The notes beneath the pieces were generated by a model, which saw nothing but the letters and a program-made list of their open reading frames with translations, ran no database searches and was not told the DNA's origin. DNA of 34,071 nt from Succinatimonas sp. UBA6849 (lineage in GTDB: Bacteria; Pseudomonadota; Gammaproteobacteria; Enterobacterales; Succinivibrionaceae): NCBI GenBank assembly GCA_002449335.1, contig DKDL01000108.1:32694-66764 (forward strand), in the 5' to 3' direction. Below, piece after piece: positions 7,601 through 14,960 of this stretch; positions within the stretch are counted from its first letter, which is position 1, and each line of letters begins with the position of its first letter. Made by a program: the position numbers and the translations under genes.

Positions 7601-9217
7601 ATTCTGTGTAGCCTCTAATTTTGAGAAAACACTTTCTTTTAAGGAGTTAACTGCCTCCTGTACAGCTTGCTTTGCGGTGTTCTGGCTTGCTTCTAACTGA
7701 GCCTGTTTACTTTGCTCTAAAGCCTCTTTTACAGCTAAAGTAGCAACTTCTTTAGTGGAGTTCTGATTTGCTTCAAACTTAGAGAGAACACTTTCTTTTA
7801 GCGCATTTACAGCTTCAGTTGCAGCTAATTTAGCAGCATTCTGATTAGCCTCGATTTGAGACTTTACAGTCTCCTGCAGTGCTTCTTTTACAGCATCGAT
7901 AGCCAGCTTTTTGATTTCATCAGCTGTAAGTGTAGGTTCCGTCTTTGTTGGCACCTCTGCTTTTACAGTCTGATTCTGTGAATTATTCTGTAAATTGTTC
8001 TTAGCAATTCTCTCATCAATAGCTCTGTCTACCTGAGCAATTCTCTGTTTGGTAAGCTCTATGTTATTAGCTTCGTTATCTGATGAGTAATTAGGTTTTA
8101 CAGCAGGATCTGGTAACTTACCTTCACTTGCCAATCTCATTCTCTCTTCTCTGAACTGTTGCTGCAGTTTAGCAGCACGAGCTGAGAGCTCTGATAATGA
8201 GAGTTTTGAAGCTTCAACAGGTTTTTCTTCAGAGGTATTGTTATTTGCAGCTACTGTATCTGTTTTTACAGCGGTACTCTTATCAAGTCCAATCTCTTCT
8301 TTGGTATTTAAAAGATTACCTTTTCTTGCTGTAAGCGCAGCTTTAGCAATCAAATCATGAATTCTTTTAGCTGTTTCCTTTGAAACATCATCTTTGAAGT
8401 TCTCTTCAGTCTCCTCAACTTTTTTGTTCTGCTTGAAGATATCAAGATAAGTAGAATCTTCAGGAAACTCATCTAAAGCCTGACGAAGATAACGTGTCAT
8501 GACCTGAGGAGTGGTAGAACCAGGTTTTGGTTTTACGATTTCCTGCTGTTCAGGTTTTAAAGTAGCTAATACTTCAGGCTGATTGCTCTTTACATAAGCA
8601 ATAGATGCTGAAAGTACTTCAGCTGTAGCCTGTTTTGAGCGTAATGACAGCTCCTCAGTAGGAGCAAATACCTGTCGTATAGCCAGATCTCTTTGTAAAC
8701 CAGCGCCCATGTTTTCATAATCAGTAAGGTTTACAACGCTCTGACAGATAAATTTTCCAAGATTCTGACCTGCTACAGTTCCTTCTGAGAGTACTTTTGG
8801 CAGGTTCTTTAAATCAGCTTCCAAAACCTGTGCAGCATCACGAGAACGCACCATCTCCTTCTGTGATGATAAATCAGATGCAACTTTCTCTTGCAGATTA
8901 GGATCTCTGTTGATTACCTGTACAGTTAGTTTTCTGTAGTGACCCATGAGGGCAGAATCCTCGTTGTAGGATTCTTTAGCAATAGAAGAGCTGTCCTTTA
9001 CAAAGGAATTTAGGCTTGAATTTAACTGATTAAAAGTCCTTGACTGAGATTCAGCCAAAAGACCTTTGTGCTTTGAAATTACACTGACATATTTTGCAGT
9101 GGCATTAGCATTAATCTGAGCTTTTTGTGTCTCAGATTTAGTACCAGACTCTGTCCTGTTTAGATCTGTATTGGACTTATCGACAGAAGTCTTTAAATCA
9201 ACGTCTATAGTATCCAT
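4652..9217 (-). CDS. giant FliK-like (hook-length-control C-domain) protein
   Basis: This 1521-residue protein has no signal peptide or membrane segment. Residues 1-430 are mainly helical. Residues about 434-684 form ten 26-27-residue Ala/Glu/Lys-rich repeats likely to make amphipathic helix or coiled coil. Residues about 700-1180 are low-complexity, acidic and Ser/Asn/Asp-rich. A more ordered part begins near 1220. The last 93 residues resemble the FliK C-terminal domain: LGPIEIKAEAKLPELKLSVV, then a predicted helix in LPTLKEKLQDLG. FliK is the secreted molecular ruler and substrate-specificity switch of the flagellar export apparatus, usually 300-500 residues; this one is about three times longer. 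It stands alone with an FlhB-C-like gene. No strong ribosome binding site precedes the ATG at 9217. True FliK, a second paralogue, or a ruler for another secretion system are all possible. Confidence 0.72.
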   Translation of the reverse strand: MDTIDVDLKTSVDKSNTDLNRTESGTKSETQKAQINANATAKYVSVISKHKGLLAESQSRTFNQLNSSLNSFVKDSSSIAKESYNEDSALMGHYRKLTVQVINRDPNLQEKVASDLSSQKEMVRSRDAAQVLEADLKNLPKVLSEGTVAGQNLGKFICQSVVNLTDYENMGAGLQRDLAIRQVFAPTEELSLRSKQATAEVLSASIAYVKSNQPEVLATLKPEQQEIVKPKPGSTTPQVMTRYLRQALDEFPEDSTYLDIFKQNKKVEETEENFKDDVSKETAKRIHDLIAKAALTARKGNLLNTKEEIGLDKSTAVKTDTVAANNNTSEEKPVEASKLSLSELSARAAKLQQQFREERMRLASEGKLPDPAVKPNYSSDNEANNIELTKQRIAQVDRAIDERIAKNNLQNNSQNQTVKAEVPTKTEPTLTADEIKKLAIDAVKEALQETVKSQIEANQNAAKLAATEAVNALKESVLSKFEANQNSTKEVATLAVKEALEQSKQAQLEASQNTAKQAVQEAVNSLKESVFSKLEATQNSTKEIAAQAVKEALEQSTKAQLEVSQNSARDAATEAVNALKESVLSKLTDNENNSKSAAEQAVKEALAKFEESQSQAKEATTQAVKDLKESVKAQLEQTQTSAKEAAALAAKTVLEENAKTQNENAQNSAKEAVKQALKEALEGSPLAKNDLRQNAYEKNQAFNMSFRGSAVAEYGSYNMGPTLSVKIPDGVADYTNEENSVNNRNDLNTVNTEQKAEALKEEFLKSQANSANEDIVNEDIAQDDAALEEAKTADGSKTDVNKSSDKQTASNTASKEATLTQSEKTISKTESSQTKAPENNTVNDDAINTDTVDETANAVVDENIADDVDSVEALADKDNLKNSTSSVKETVANSVRDEVETDADVVEAKGNEKLADDTKASVNEDNDSSDTKEQAQSSNTQNSSVTSSTVTEDSSDKEVTGNINSENIDSENKLDNNFNNVLVNPIVSNDSAITDDSPIELESTFTIPKDNGASDTSKVITPEEKALAHSAQEQAKLQDSAVSNKTATPDNSILAEEDDIFKSGNETLENSDVQTAVKNRPSVLAGLSAKEGSDVETLPDGNLTATKANQNTVQSSDGASQNKSVESKILASTVPSMELEDKVVPSDVKQDLSLEKKLTENSDETSDESTLTITKIPEKTPGAAAITQGQSEPIPEKSVVDNVADVKEKTGFFSKIASIFGKKAVETPNKTEENVSNAVATAPNLMNLISKGSPLDSLMYTLKVQANNTALPDALREEAKNYLNKLENPIDDLPSVANWLNFTSGPMSPTSPQALALHQWAFMLLSIRFAQLGKSVDKFLKKDVDLMEDRFDATLDEMKESIEAKGKNNIPSLLDETLEQIVRYQNPSKDNLPLLFQYIPLPPTYDGGREGGFNARPVIEEDGKKAWHLNFVFDIEKLGPIEIKAEAKLPELKLSVVASTFNGLQKVQEALPTLKEKLQDLGITTRNATARMGKVHIREKNDRPVVEVRTKKDGSTFSVDI
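7165..7917 (-). repeat. ten tandem 26-27-residue helical repeats in the FliK-like protein
   Basis: Units of about 78-81 nt encode variants of KEAAxxAVKEALExSxxxQLEAxQNSA. Even and odd copies alternate between AVKEALEQS and AVNALKESV forms, suggesting duplication of a two-unit (about 53-residue) block. The seventh unit is shortened to about 22 residues. Copies have diverged at codon level, so the array is not freshly expanded. Confidence 0.8.
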
Positions 9218-9237
9218 GGAAGCTTACTGATTATTTA

Positions 9238-9259
9238 GATATACGTATATGCGTATATC
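9238..9259. promoter_or_regulatory. 22-bp near-perfect palindrome, operator-like
   Basis: The arms GATATACG (9238-9245) and CGTATATC (9252-9259) surround TATATG. Ten of the eleven opposing positions are complementary. It sits about 20 nt upstream of the FliK-like ATG and overlaps a possible minus-strand -10 (TATGAT, 9257-9262). This is the position expected of a repressor site or a start-site control element. The -35 for that promoter is weak. Confidence 0.5.
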
Positions 9260-9388
9260 ATAACAAAATACTAATCTTGATACGCAGATCTTTGACGCAT
9301 TTGTGAAATTATCTTTAGACATCTATGAGTTAACCACAGAAAAAAGGCTTTGCATGTTGTAAAATATAGATATGTATGTGAGGTCTAT

Positions 9389-10198
9389 ATGATTAAAAAA
9401 ATTCTATGCACTGCACTAATTTCTATGGCTTTTATATCAGAAGCTGGTGCATCTCATTCAAATTACAGCCCAATGGCTCCACGTCAGATTTCTGTAAAGG
9501 CAAGTCATGCTGATTACAGCTACGGTTTGTCAGTATTACCAGGAAACTCAATTGACTCTATTGAATACATCAACAGAAATGCTTTCTGGAAATTAAATTA
9601 TGTGGTTTTAGATAGATATCTCTTAAGACCTGTAGCTCACGGCTACTCAAAATTACCTGATTTTGCAAAATCATCAGTGCATAATTTCTTTTCAAATCTT
9701 TCAGATCTCAACAATACTGTAAACAATGTGTTAGTAGGTGAGCCAGTTAGCTCAGGTGTATCTTTAGGCCGTTTTGCTATTAACTCAACTGTAGGTCTGT
9801 TAGGTTTAATTGATGTAGCAAAACACATGGGACTAGAACAAAAATCTATGACTATGAATACTGTGATGGGTAAAGCAGGTGTCGATCAGGGCGCTTACAT
9901 CATGGTTCCAGCTTATGGTCCTACCACAGAAAGAGGTATCCATGCTTCAGCTGTAGATAACTGGCCTTACTACTTTGTAACCCCATGGACTTCTATTGCA
10001 TGTACTGTAATTAACGGTATTGATGCAAGAGCATCTTTAATTCCACAGGAAGAAGCTATTGATAAGGCTGTTGATCCTTATGCTCAGCTTCGTCAGGTAT
10101 ACCTCATGTACCAAGAGGGCAGGGTAAATCCAAATGCTTCAATGGAAAATAAAGAAGATAAAAACGTTGATAACTATTTAGATGAGATTGATGACTAA
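9389..10198 (+). CDS. mlaA: MlaA/VacJ-family phospholipid-transport protein without lipobox
   Basis: This 269-residue protein belongs to the MlaA (VacJ) family, outer-membrane components that remove mislocalised phospholipids from the outer leaflet and pass them to MlaC. Family features include the run from NRNAFWKLNYVVLDRYLLRP, the FFSNLSDLNNTVNNVL segment, a GRFAINSTVGLLGLIDVA helix and YIMVPAYGPTTERG. The N-terminus MIKKILCTALISMAFISEAGA is a signal sequence with an AGA/S signal peptidase I-type end. There is no lipobox cysteine, although MlaA of E. coli is a lipoprotein. I use ATG 9389 with GAGG 5 nt upstream; an in-frame TTG at 9350 is less likely. It heads an operon: its stop overlaps the tyrA ATG by one base. 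Confidence 0.9.
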   Translation: MIKKILCTALISMAFISEAGASHSNYSPMAPRQISVKASHADYSYGLSVLPGNSIDSIEYINRNAFWKLNYVVLDRYLLRPVAHGYSKLPDFAKSSVHNFFSNLSDLNNTVNNVLVGEPVSSGVSLGRFAINSTVGLLGLIDVAKHMGLEQKSMTMNTVMGKAGVDQGAYIMVPAYGPTTERGIHASAVDNWPYYFVTPWTSIACTVINGIDARASLIPQEEAIDKAVDPYAQLRQVYLMYQEGRVNPNASMENKEDKNVDNYLDEIDD

Positions 10199-11328
10199 TG
10201 AGTGCTGTTGATTTAGAGAATGTAAGAGCACAAATTGATGCTACTGATAAAGAGTTAATCAGTCTGTTAAAACGTCGTCAGGATCTTGTAATAAAAGCAG
10301 CTTCCTGTAAAAAAGATCTTGGAGTAAGTGCTTACTCTCATGAAAGAGAATCTTTTGTAATCGATAATTGTGAAAAGTTAGCTAGAGAATATGATCTGCC
10401 AAAAGGACTCTTAGCTGACATTATGAAAAGAGTTCTACGTGAGTCATATAAACTCTGTTCAAACACTGACTTTAACTATCCACGCTGTTTAAAGACTGAT
10501 GGTGACGTGGTTATTGTCGGCGGTAACGGAGGCATGGGTAGGATCTTTTCAGATTATTTTGAAAAGTCAGGCTATAAGGTATTCTCTTTTGGCCATCGTG
10601 GCTGGGATAAAGCACCAGAGTATTTAAAGAACGCTAAAATCGTTATCGTATCAGTGCCTATTGATATCACCATTGATATCATCAAACAGCTATCTCCAAT
10701 GCTAAGAGAAGATCAGATCTTATGTGACTTTACATCAGTAAAAGCACCTATTGTCGATGCCATGATGAAGTATCACAAAGGTCCAGTTTTAGGTCTCCAT
10801 CCTATGTTTGGTCCTGATGTAAAAAGCTTAGTAAAGCAGGTGGTTGTAACTGTGCCCGAGCGTGACGAAAAAGCATCAGAGTTCTTAGTAGAACAATTGC
10901 GTATTTGGGGCGCTAATATCTGCAGATGTTCAGCAAAAGAACATGACAGCGCTATGAGTATCATTCAGGCTTTACGTCACTTTAGTACCTATGGTTATGG
11001 TAATTTCTTAAGTGAAATTGCGCCAGACCTTGAGAAATTAAAGGATCTCTCAAGTCCTATTTATCGCCTAGAATTGATGATGGTAGGTCGTCTGTTCGCT
11101 CAGGATCCTCGTCTGTATGCAGACATCATCATGTCATCAAAGCAGAACTACGAGTTAATTGAGAAATTTGTAAACAGCCTTAAAGATCAGTTAAAGGTAA
11201 TCAAAGACGTAGATGTTGATACCTTTACTGAAAGATTCTTGAATGTAAGAAAATACTTTGGTGATTTCTCTGAAGAAGCTCTAAAAGAAAGTGGCAGCAT
11301 CTTGGCTAAACTTCAGGATGAAAGATAG
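10198..11328 (+). CDS. tyrA: bifunctional chorismate mutase / prephenate dehydrogenase (T-protein)
   Basis: This 376-residue protein is close to E. coli TyrA in length (373). Residues 1 to about 90 form the AroQ-type chorismate mutase, starting LENVRAQIDATDKELISLLKRR. The dehydrogenase follows, with an NAD-binding GGNGGMGRIF loop near 106-115, then GLHPMFGPD, QALRHFSTYGYG and SSPIYRLELMMVGRLFAQDP. It converts chorismate to prephenate and then to 4-hydroxyphenylpyruvate for tyrosine synthesis. The arrangement TAATG joins it to mlaA, and the next gene starts 2 nt after its stop. No leader peptide or TyrR-type site is visible because the gene lies inside the operon. Confidence 0.97.
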   Translation: MSAVDLENVRAQIDATDKELISLLKRRQDLVIKAASCKKDLGVSAYSHERESFVIDNCEKLAREYDLPKGLLADIMKRVLRESYKLCSNTDFNYPRCLKTDGDVVIVGGNGGMGRIFSDYFEKSGYKVFSFGHRGWDKAPEYLKNAKIVIVSVPIDITIDIIKQLSPMLREDQILCDFTSVKAPIVDAMMKYHKGPVLGLHPMFGPDVKSLVKQVVVTVPERDEKASEFLVEQLRIWGANICRCSAKEHDSAMSIIQALRHFSTYGYGNFLSEIAPDLEKLKDLSSPIYRLELMMVGRLFAQDPRLYADIIMSSKQNYELIEKFVNSLKDQLKVIKDVDVDTFTERFLNVRKYFGDFSEEALKESGSILAKLQDER

Positions 11329-11330
11329 TT

Positions 11331-12707
11331 ATGCGTAAACCTATAAAGCTATTAGCTTTTATCCTAGGCTTTCTTTTATGTATCTTGATAGCTTCAGCAT
11401 TTGCTGCAAGCTATATTTTTGACAGCAAATTTAATGATGCCCTAAGACTTGTTAATGAAAGACAGTCTTATGCCAAAATTGTCTACAAGCCTGTATCAAG
11501 TTCTCTTTTATCTAAAAAAGGTAAGGTTTCAATTACTCTTCCTGACACTCCTGTAGGAGAGCTCAGAGCCAGTTTTTTAGTTGATATCAACTTCTCTGTA
11601 TCATCTTTTGCAGTTAAGTTTCACAAAGAAAACTATGACGGTAATATCGATGAGTTACTCTCATCAATTGGTTTACCTGTAATTGATATGTCAGGTGAAG
11701 TTAACTTCTACCCATGGCAGTTAAAAGGTGATGCTAATTTAAGAACTACTGGCTTTGAGTTGAATCTTGAGGATGGCAGATGCCATATTGGAGACACTGT
11801 AACTACAGTATCAGGAAGAAGCTTAAATTCTATTGATGCTCTGTTTTCTTTCTCGGGTATCAACTGTCGTGGACGTGATATCTATTCAGGTCGTGAAGCT
11901 TATAACCTAGTCTTTCAGAATTTAAAGACTAGGGCAAAACCAAAGTTTAACCTCTCAACTAAGAAGCTGTCATTAGATTCATTTGCCATTACTTTTGATG
12001 AGTTATCAGCTGATGCTTCTACTCTGTATTTAATAGGCTTTAAGCCTGATGACAATGTTAAAGACAAAACTTTAAGAGACAGTTTCTCTGTAAAGAACTT
12101 TAATGTTGAAGTTGCTTTTGCAAATAAAGATGAAGGCTACCAAAAGATAAGCTCAAATGGATCAATGGATGCTTATTTTGCTTTCCCTCGCATCAGAGAA
12201 GGGGAAACTGTTCCTTTCTATGATCTGTCTAAATTAAGTTATGTAAGTTCAATTGACAGTATCAATCTTATGAACTTACTAAAGACTATTAAGAACTCTT
12301 CTGATCCGATGCAAAGTGTAATTCTGAATTTATCAAAACCAGTTAAGTTAAATCTTGAGAACTTTTCATTTATGCATAATGGTAAGGAAACCAAATTCCA
12401 GGGTGAGAGCTCTCTTTCATTTAACGCAAATGATAAAAAGCCAGAGAATATCTACTTAAAGCTCTTTGCAAAATCTCCTGTAGATTTTGTTGATGAATGG
12501 GTAGATTCTCAATATAAGGTAGGACTTGAGGATTACTTAAGAACAGGTGCTATCTCATCAGATGGTGGCAACTACTCTACTGTATTAGAGTTAAATGGTA
12601 ATAAGATCACTTTAAATGGTGTTGATATCAATTCAGATTTAAATAAGTCTGATGACGATGAGAAACATATAAAGAAAGATCTAACAATTAACCTTGATGA
12701 ACTATAG
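11331..12707 (+). CDS. DUF945 / YdgA-like envelope protein
   Basis: This 458-residue protein begins with a membrane anchor (residues about 7-27, LLAFILGFLLCILIASAFAA). A long beta-rich domain follows, with alternating hydrophobic strands and no recognised catalytic motif. The layout, an N-terminal anchor followed by the VYKPVSSSLLSKKGKVSITL region and a large periplasmic repeat of similar strands, fits the DUF945 family (E. coli YdgA/YihF), whose biochemical role is not settled. Family assignment is from overall pattern and is moderate. It starts 2 nt after tyrA, so the three genes from mlaA are one unit. No T-run terminator follows, so transcripts may continue into htpX. Confidence 0.65.
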   Translation: MRKPIKLLAFILGFLLCILIASAFAASYIFDSKFNDALRLVNERQSYAKIVYKPVSSSLLSKKGKVSITLPDTPVGELRASFLVDINFSVSSFAVKFHKENYDGNIDELLSSIGLPVIDMSGEVNFYPWQLKGDANLRTTGFELNLEDGRCHIGDTVTTVSGRSLNSIDALFSFSGINCRGRDIYSGREAYNLVFQNLKTRAKPKFNLSTKKLSLDSFAITFDELSADASTLYLIGFKPDDNVKDKTLRDSFSVKNFNVEVAFANKDEGYQKISSNGSMDAYFAFPRIREGETVPFYDLSKLSYVSSIDSINLMNLLKTIKNSSDPMQSVILNLSKPVKLNLENFSFMHNGKETKFQGESSLSFNANDKKPENIYLKLFAKSPVDFVDEWVDSQYKVGLEDYLRTGAISSDGGNYSTVLELNGNKITLNGVDINSDLNKSDDDEKHIKKDLTINLDEL

Positions 12708-12854
12708 GCAATCTTAAAGCGCCGTAGTTCTTAGCTATCAAAGAGAGTGAAATCTTAGAAAAGCTAAAAGAGATTTAAATCTAAGATGGAGTCAGCACTA
12801 AGTTAAAGATAAGCAAATTGCTGTAATCTCTTAGTAAATAGAGGACACAGAAAA
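12708..12854. other. structured spacer upstream of htpX
   Basis: These 147 bp contain nested inverted repeats: TTAGCT (12731-12736) with AGCTAA (12762-12767), ATCTTAG (12752-12758) with CTAAGAT (12781-12787), and the palindrome AGATTTAAATCT. No clear sigma-32 or sigma-E promoter is visible. A GAGG site precedes the htpX start. Confidence 0.4.
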
Positions 12855-13748
12855 ATGAGAATATTACTTTATATAGCAATGCAAATTGCAGTGTTACTGC
12901 TTGTAAGTATCGTAGGATCAATCCTACTTAACATCTTTGGCATTCAGATTGATACCCAAAGTTATGCTTCATTATTAGTAATGTGTGCAATCTTTGGTTG
13001 TGTAGGTTCTGTAATTTCACTGTTCTTATCTAAAACTATGTGTAAAAAAGCTTATGGAGTACAGGTTATTACCACCCCTAGAAATCAGCAGGAAGCTTTT
13101 TTATTAAGCACAGTAAGAATGCTAACTCAAAAAGATGGTTTAGCAATGCCAGAGGTTGGTATCTATAACTCACCTGATCCAAACGCTTTTGCAACAGGTG
13201 CTTCAAAAGATGCTGCTTTGGTTGCAGTTTCATCAGGACTATTAAACTCTATGAGTCAGTCTGAAGTAACCGGTGTTTTAGGCCATGAGATTTCTCATAT
13301 CAAAAATGGTGATATGGTTACTATGGCTTTATTACAGGGAGTTCTCAATACTTTTGTTTACTTCTTCTCATATGTAGCAGCTTTTGCCATTGTAAATGCT
13401 ACCAGAGGCAACAACTCAGACAATCGCAATGTTTCATTTGGCTCATCCATGATGTTTTACTCAATTAACTCTATCATGCAGATGGTCTTTGGTTTATTTG
13501 CAACCATGATCCTGATGTGGTTCTCAAGATTTAGAGAATACAGAGCAGATGCTGGCTCTGCAGTGTTGAATGGTAAAGAGTGCATGATTGGAGCTCTGGA
13601 AGCTTTAAAACGTGGTATTCAGCCTAAAGAGCGTAAAGATAAGAGTTATATGCAGGCTTTATGCATCAATGGGCCTGTTACTGTATCAGAGCTCTTTATG
13701 TCTCATCCTCCTTTAGAAAAGAGAATTGCAGCTTTACGTTCTATGTAA
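12855..13748 (+). CDS. htpX: membrane zinc metalloprotease HtpX
   Basis: This 297-residue inner-membrane M48 protease matches E. coli HtpX (293). Two N-terminal membrane segments (about 5-28 and 38-60) precede the catalytic helix with H144-E145-x-x-H148 in GHEISH. The third zinc ligand is E228 in REYRADAGSA. Two further hydrophobic segments lie between these motifs (about 160-182 and 203-223). HtpX degrades misfolded or damaged membrane proteins together with FtsH. In E. coli it is controlled by the Cpx envelope-stress system; no matching site is obvious here. A terminator hairpin lies downstream before pseI. Confidence 0.96.
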   Translation: MRILLYIAMQIAVLLLVSIVGSILLNIFGIQIDTQSYASLLVMCAIFGCVGSVISLFLSKTMCKKAYGVQVITTPRNQQEAFLLSTVRMLTQKDGLAMPEVGIYNSPDPNAFATGASKDAALVAVSSGLLNSMSQSEVTGVLGHEISHIKNGDMVTMALLQGVLNTFVYFFSYVAAFAIVNATRGNNSDNRNVSFGSSMMFYSINSIMQMVFGLFATMILMWFSRFREYRADAGSAVLNGKECMIGALEALKRGIQPKERKDKSYMQALCINGPVTVSELFMSHPPLEKRIAALRSM

Positions 13749-13840
13749 GACTCTTTGTTCTAGGTAAAACGCTCTGTGTAAAGGAATAGAACCTTCACAA
13801 TTTCTTTTTAACAGAGTAGTAATACTGAATAAATTGCACT

Positions 13841-13878
13841 AAACTCCGATAACTAAAAATAAGTCATCGGAGTTTTTT
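13841..13878 (+). terminator. terminator or attenuator between htpX and pseI
   Basis: AAACTCCGAT (13841-13850) pairs with ATCGGAGTTT (13866-13875). An inner ACT/AGT pair lies beyond an A/C mismatch, and a run of T (13873-13878) follows. The pseI ribosome binding site AGGTGA begins 3 nt later (13881). If the pseI promoter lies upstream of the hairpin, it would act as a leader attenuator rather than only ending htpX. Confidence 0.75.
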
Positions 13879-13889
13879 ATAGGTGAAAT

Positions 13890-14909
13890 ATGTATAAGAA
13901 TAAGAAAATGCCTCTCATCGTAGCTGAATTATCAGGAAACCATAATGGCTCTTTAAATAGAGCTATTGAGCTTATGGAATTAGCTCACGAGTGTGGAGCC
14001 GATGCTGTAAAAATACAAACCTATACTGAGGATTCACTGACATTAGATTCAGACAGACCAGAGTTCAAATTAGAAGGTGGACTATGGGGAGGTCAAACTT
14101 ATTATGAGCTTTATAAAAAGGCTAAAACACCTCGTGAGTGGATGAAACCATTATTCAATCACGCTAAAGAGCATGGGATCTTTCTGTTTAGCTCTCCATT
14201 CTCTTATGATGATGTTGACTGCCTAGAAGAAGCCGGTTGCCCAGTTTATAAAATAGCTTCATATGAATTAAATGACATTGGACTTATTGATTACTGTGCA
14301 TCTAAAGGTAAGCCTATGGTGATGTCAACAGGACTTGCTACTTTAGAAGAAATAGACAGAGCTGTTGCGGTAGTTAGACGTCATGGTATAAATGATCTTA
14401 CTTTACTGCACTGTGAGAGCAGATATCCTGCTGATCCAGAAAAGTTTAATTTAAATTCAATTCCATTTTTAAAAGAAAGATACCAATGCAGAAGTGGGTT
14501 ATCTAATCATGCAATAGGTGATGAACTTGACATCGCAGCTACTGCACTAGGTGCTGAGATGATTGAAAAACACTTTACTGATGATAAGAAAAACGGTGGA
14601 GTAGATTCTGCCTTTTCTATGGAAAAGGATGATCTTATAAAACTTGTAAAAGACTGTAAGATGGTTGCAAAATCATTAGGTGTTAAAGGTGTACATTTAC
14701 AGGATGATGAATATCCAATGAGAATGGGCAGACGTTCAATCTATCTTATAAAAAACATCAAGAAAGGGGAGTGTTTAACTAAAGAACATGTCCGCTCAGT
14801 AAGACCAGCTTTAGGATTAGAACCATATCTTTTAGATGAGGTTTTAGGTAAGATGGCAAAGCATGACTTACAGGAAAAGACACCTTTAAAACAAGAAGAT
14901 TTCGAGTAA
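13890..14909 (+). CDS. pseI: pseudaminic acid synthase (NeuB family)
   Basis: This 339-residue protein condenses phosphoenolpyruvate with a diacetamido-hexose to make pseudaminic acid. The TIM-barrel part starts with IVAELSGNHNGSLNRAIEL and DAVKIQTYT, and continues with YKIASYELNDIGLIDYCA, GKPMVMSTGLATLEEI, GLSNHAIG and EKHFTDDKKNGGVDSAFS. The C-terminal 60 residues form the antifreeze-like SAF domain (RRSIYLIKNIKKGE onward). ELSGNHNGS and the LWGGQTYYELYKKA segment resemble PseI more than sialic-acid NeuB; a legionaminate synthase is a less likely alternative. Pseudaminate often decorates flagellin or surface polysaccharide. None of the other pse genes (B, C, F, G, H) is nearby. Own terminators lie on both sides. 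Confidence 0.88.
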   Translation: MYKNKKMPLIVAELSGNHNGSLNRAIELMELAHECGADAVKIQTYTEDSLTLDSDRPEFKLEGGLWGGQTYYELYKKAKTPREWMKPLFNHAKEHGIFLFSSPFSYDDVDCLEEAGCPVYKIASYELNDIGLIDYCASKGKPMVMSTGLATLEEIDRAVAVVRRHGINDLTLLHCESRYPADPEKFNLNSIPFLKERYQCRSGLSNHAIGDELDIAATALGAEMIEKHFTDDKKNGGVDSAFSMEKDDLIKLVKDCKMVAKSLGVKGVHLQDDEYPMRMGRRSIYLIKNIKKGECLTKEHVRSVRPALGLEPYLLDEVLGKMAKHDLQEKTPLKQEDFE

Positions 14910-14925
14910 GCACTTATTTAAAACG

Positions 14926-14949
14926 AATGCGCCTCAGGCGCATTTTTTT
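14926..14949 (+). terminator. intrinsic terminator of pseI
   Basis: AATGCGCC (14926-14933) and GGCGCATT (14937-14944) form an 8-bp GC-rich stem with a TCA loop, followed by seven T. Confidence 0.9.
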
Positions 14950-14960
14950 GCTTTTTACAA

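Noticed and set aside
7165..7917. Repeat array considered as CRISPR or as a mobile repeat
   Set aside because: The period is a multiple of three, the reading frame is open throughout, and units are diverged variants of one helical peptide rather than identical repeats with unique spacers.
9350..9388. TTG start 39 nt upstream for mlaA
   Set aside because: It would place a charged stretch before the signal sequence. ATG 9389 has GAGG at good spacing and gives a normal signal peptide.
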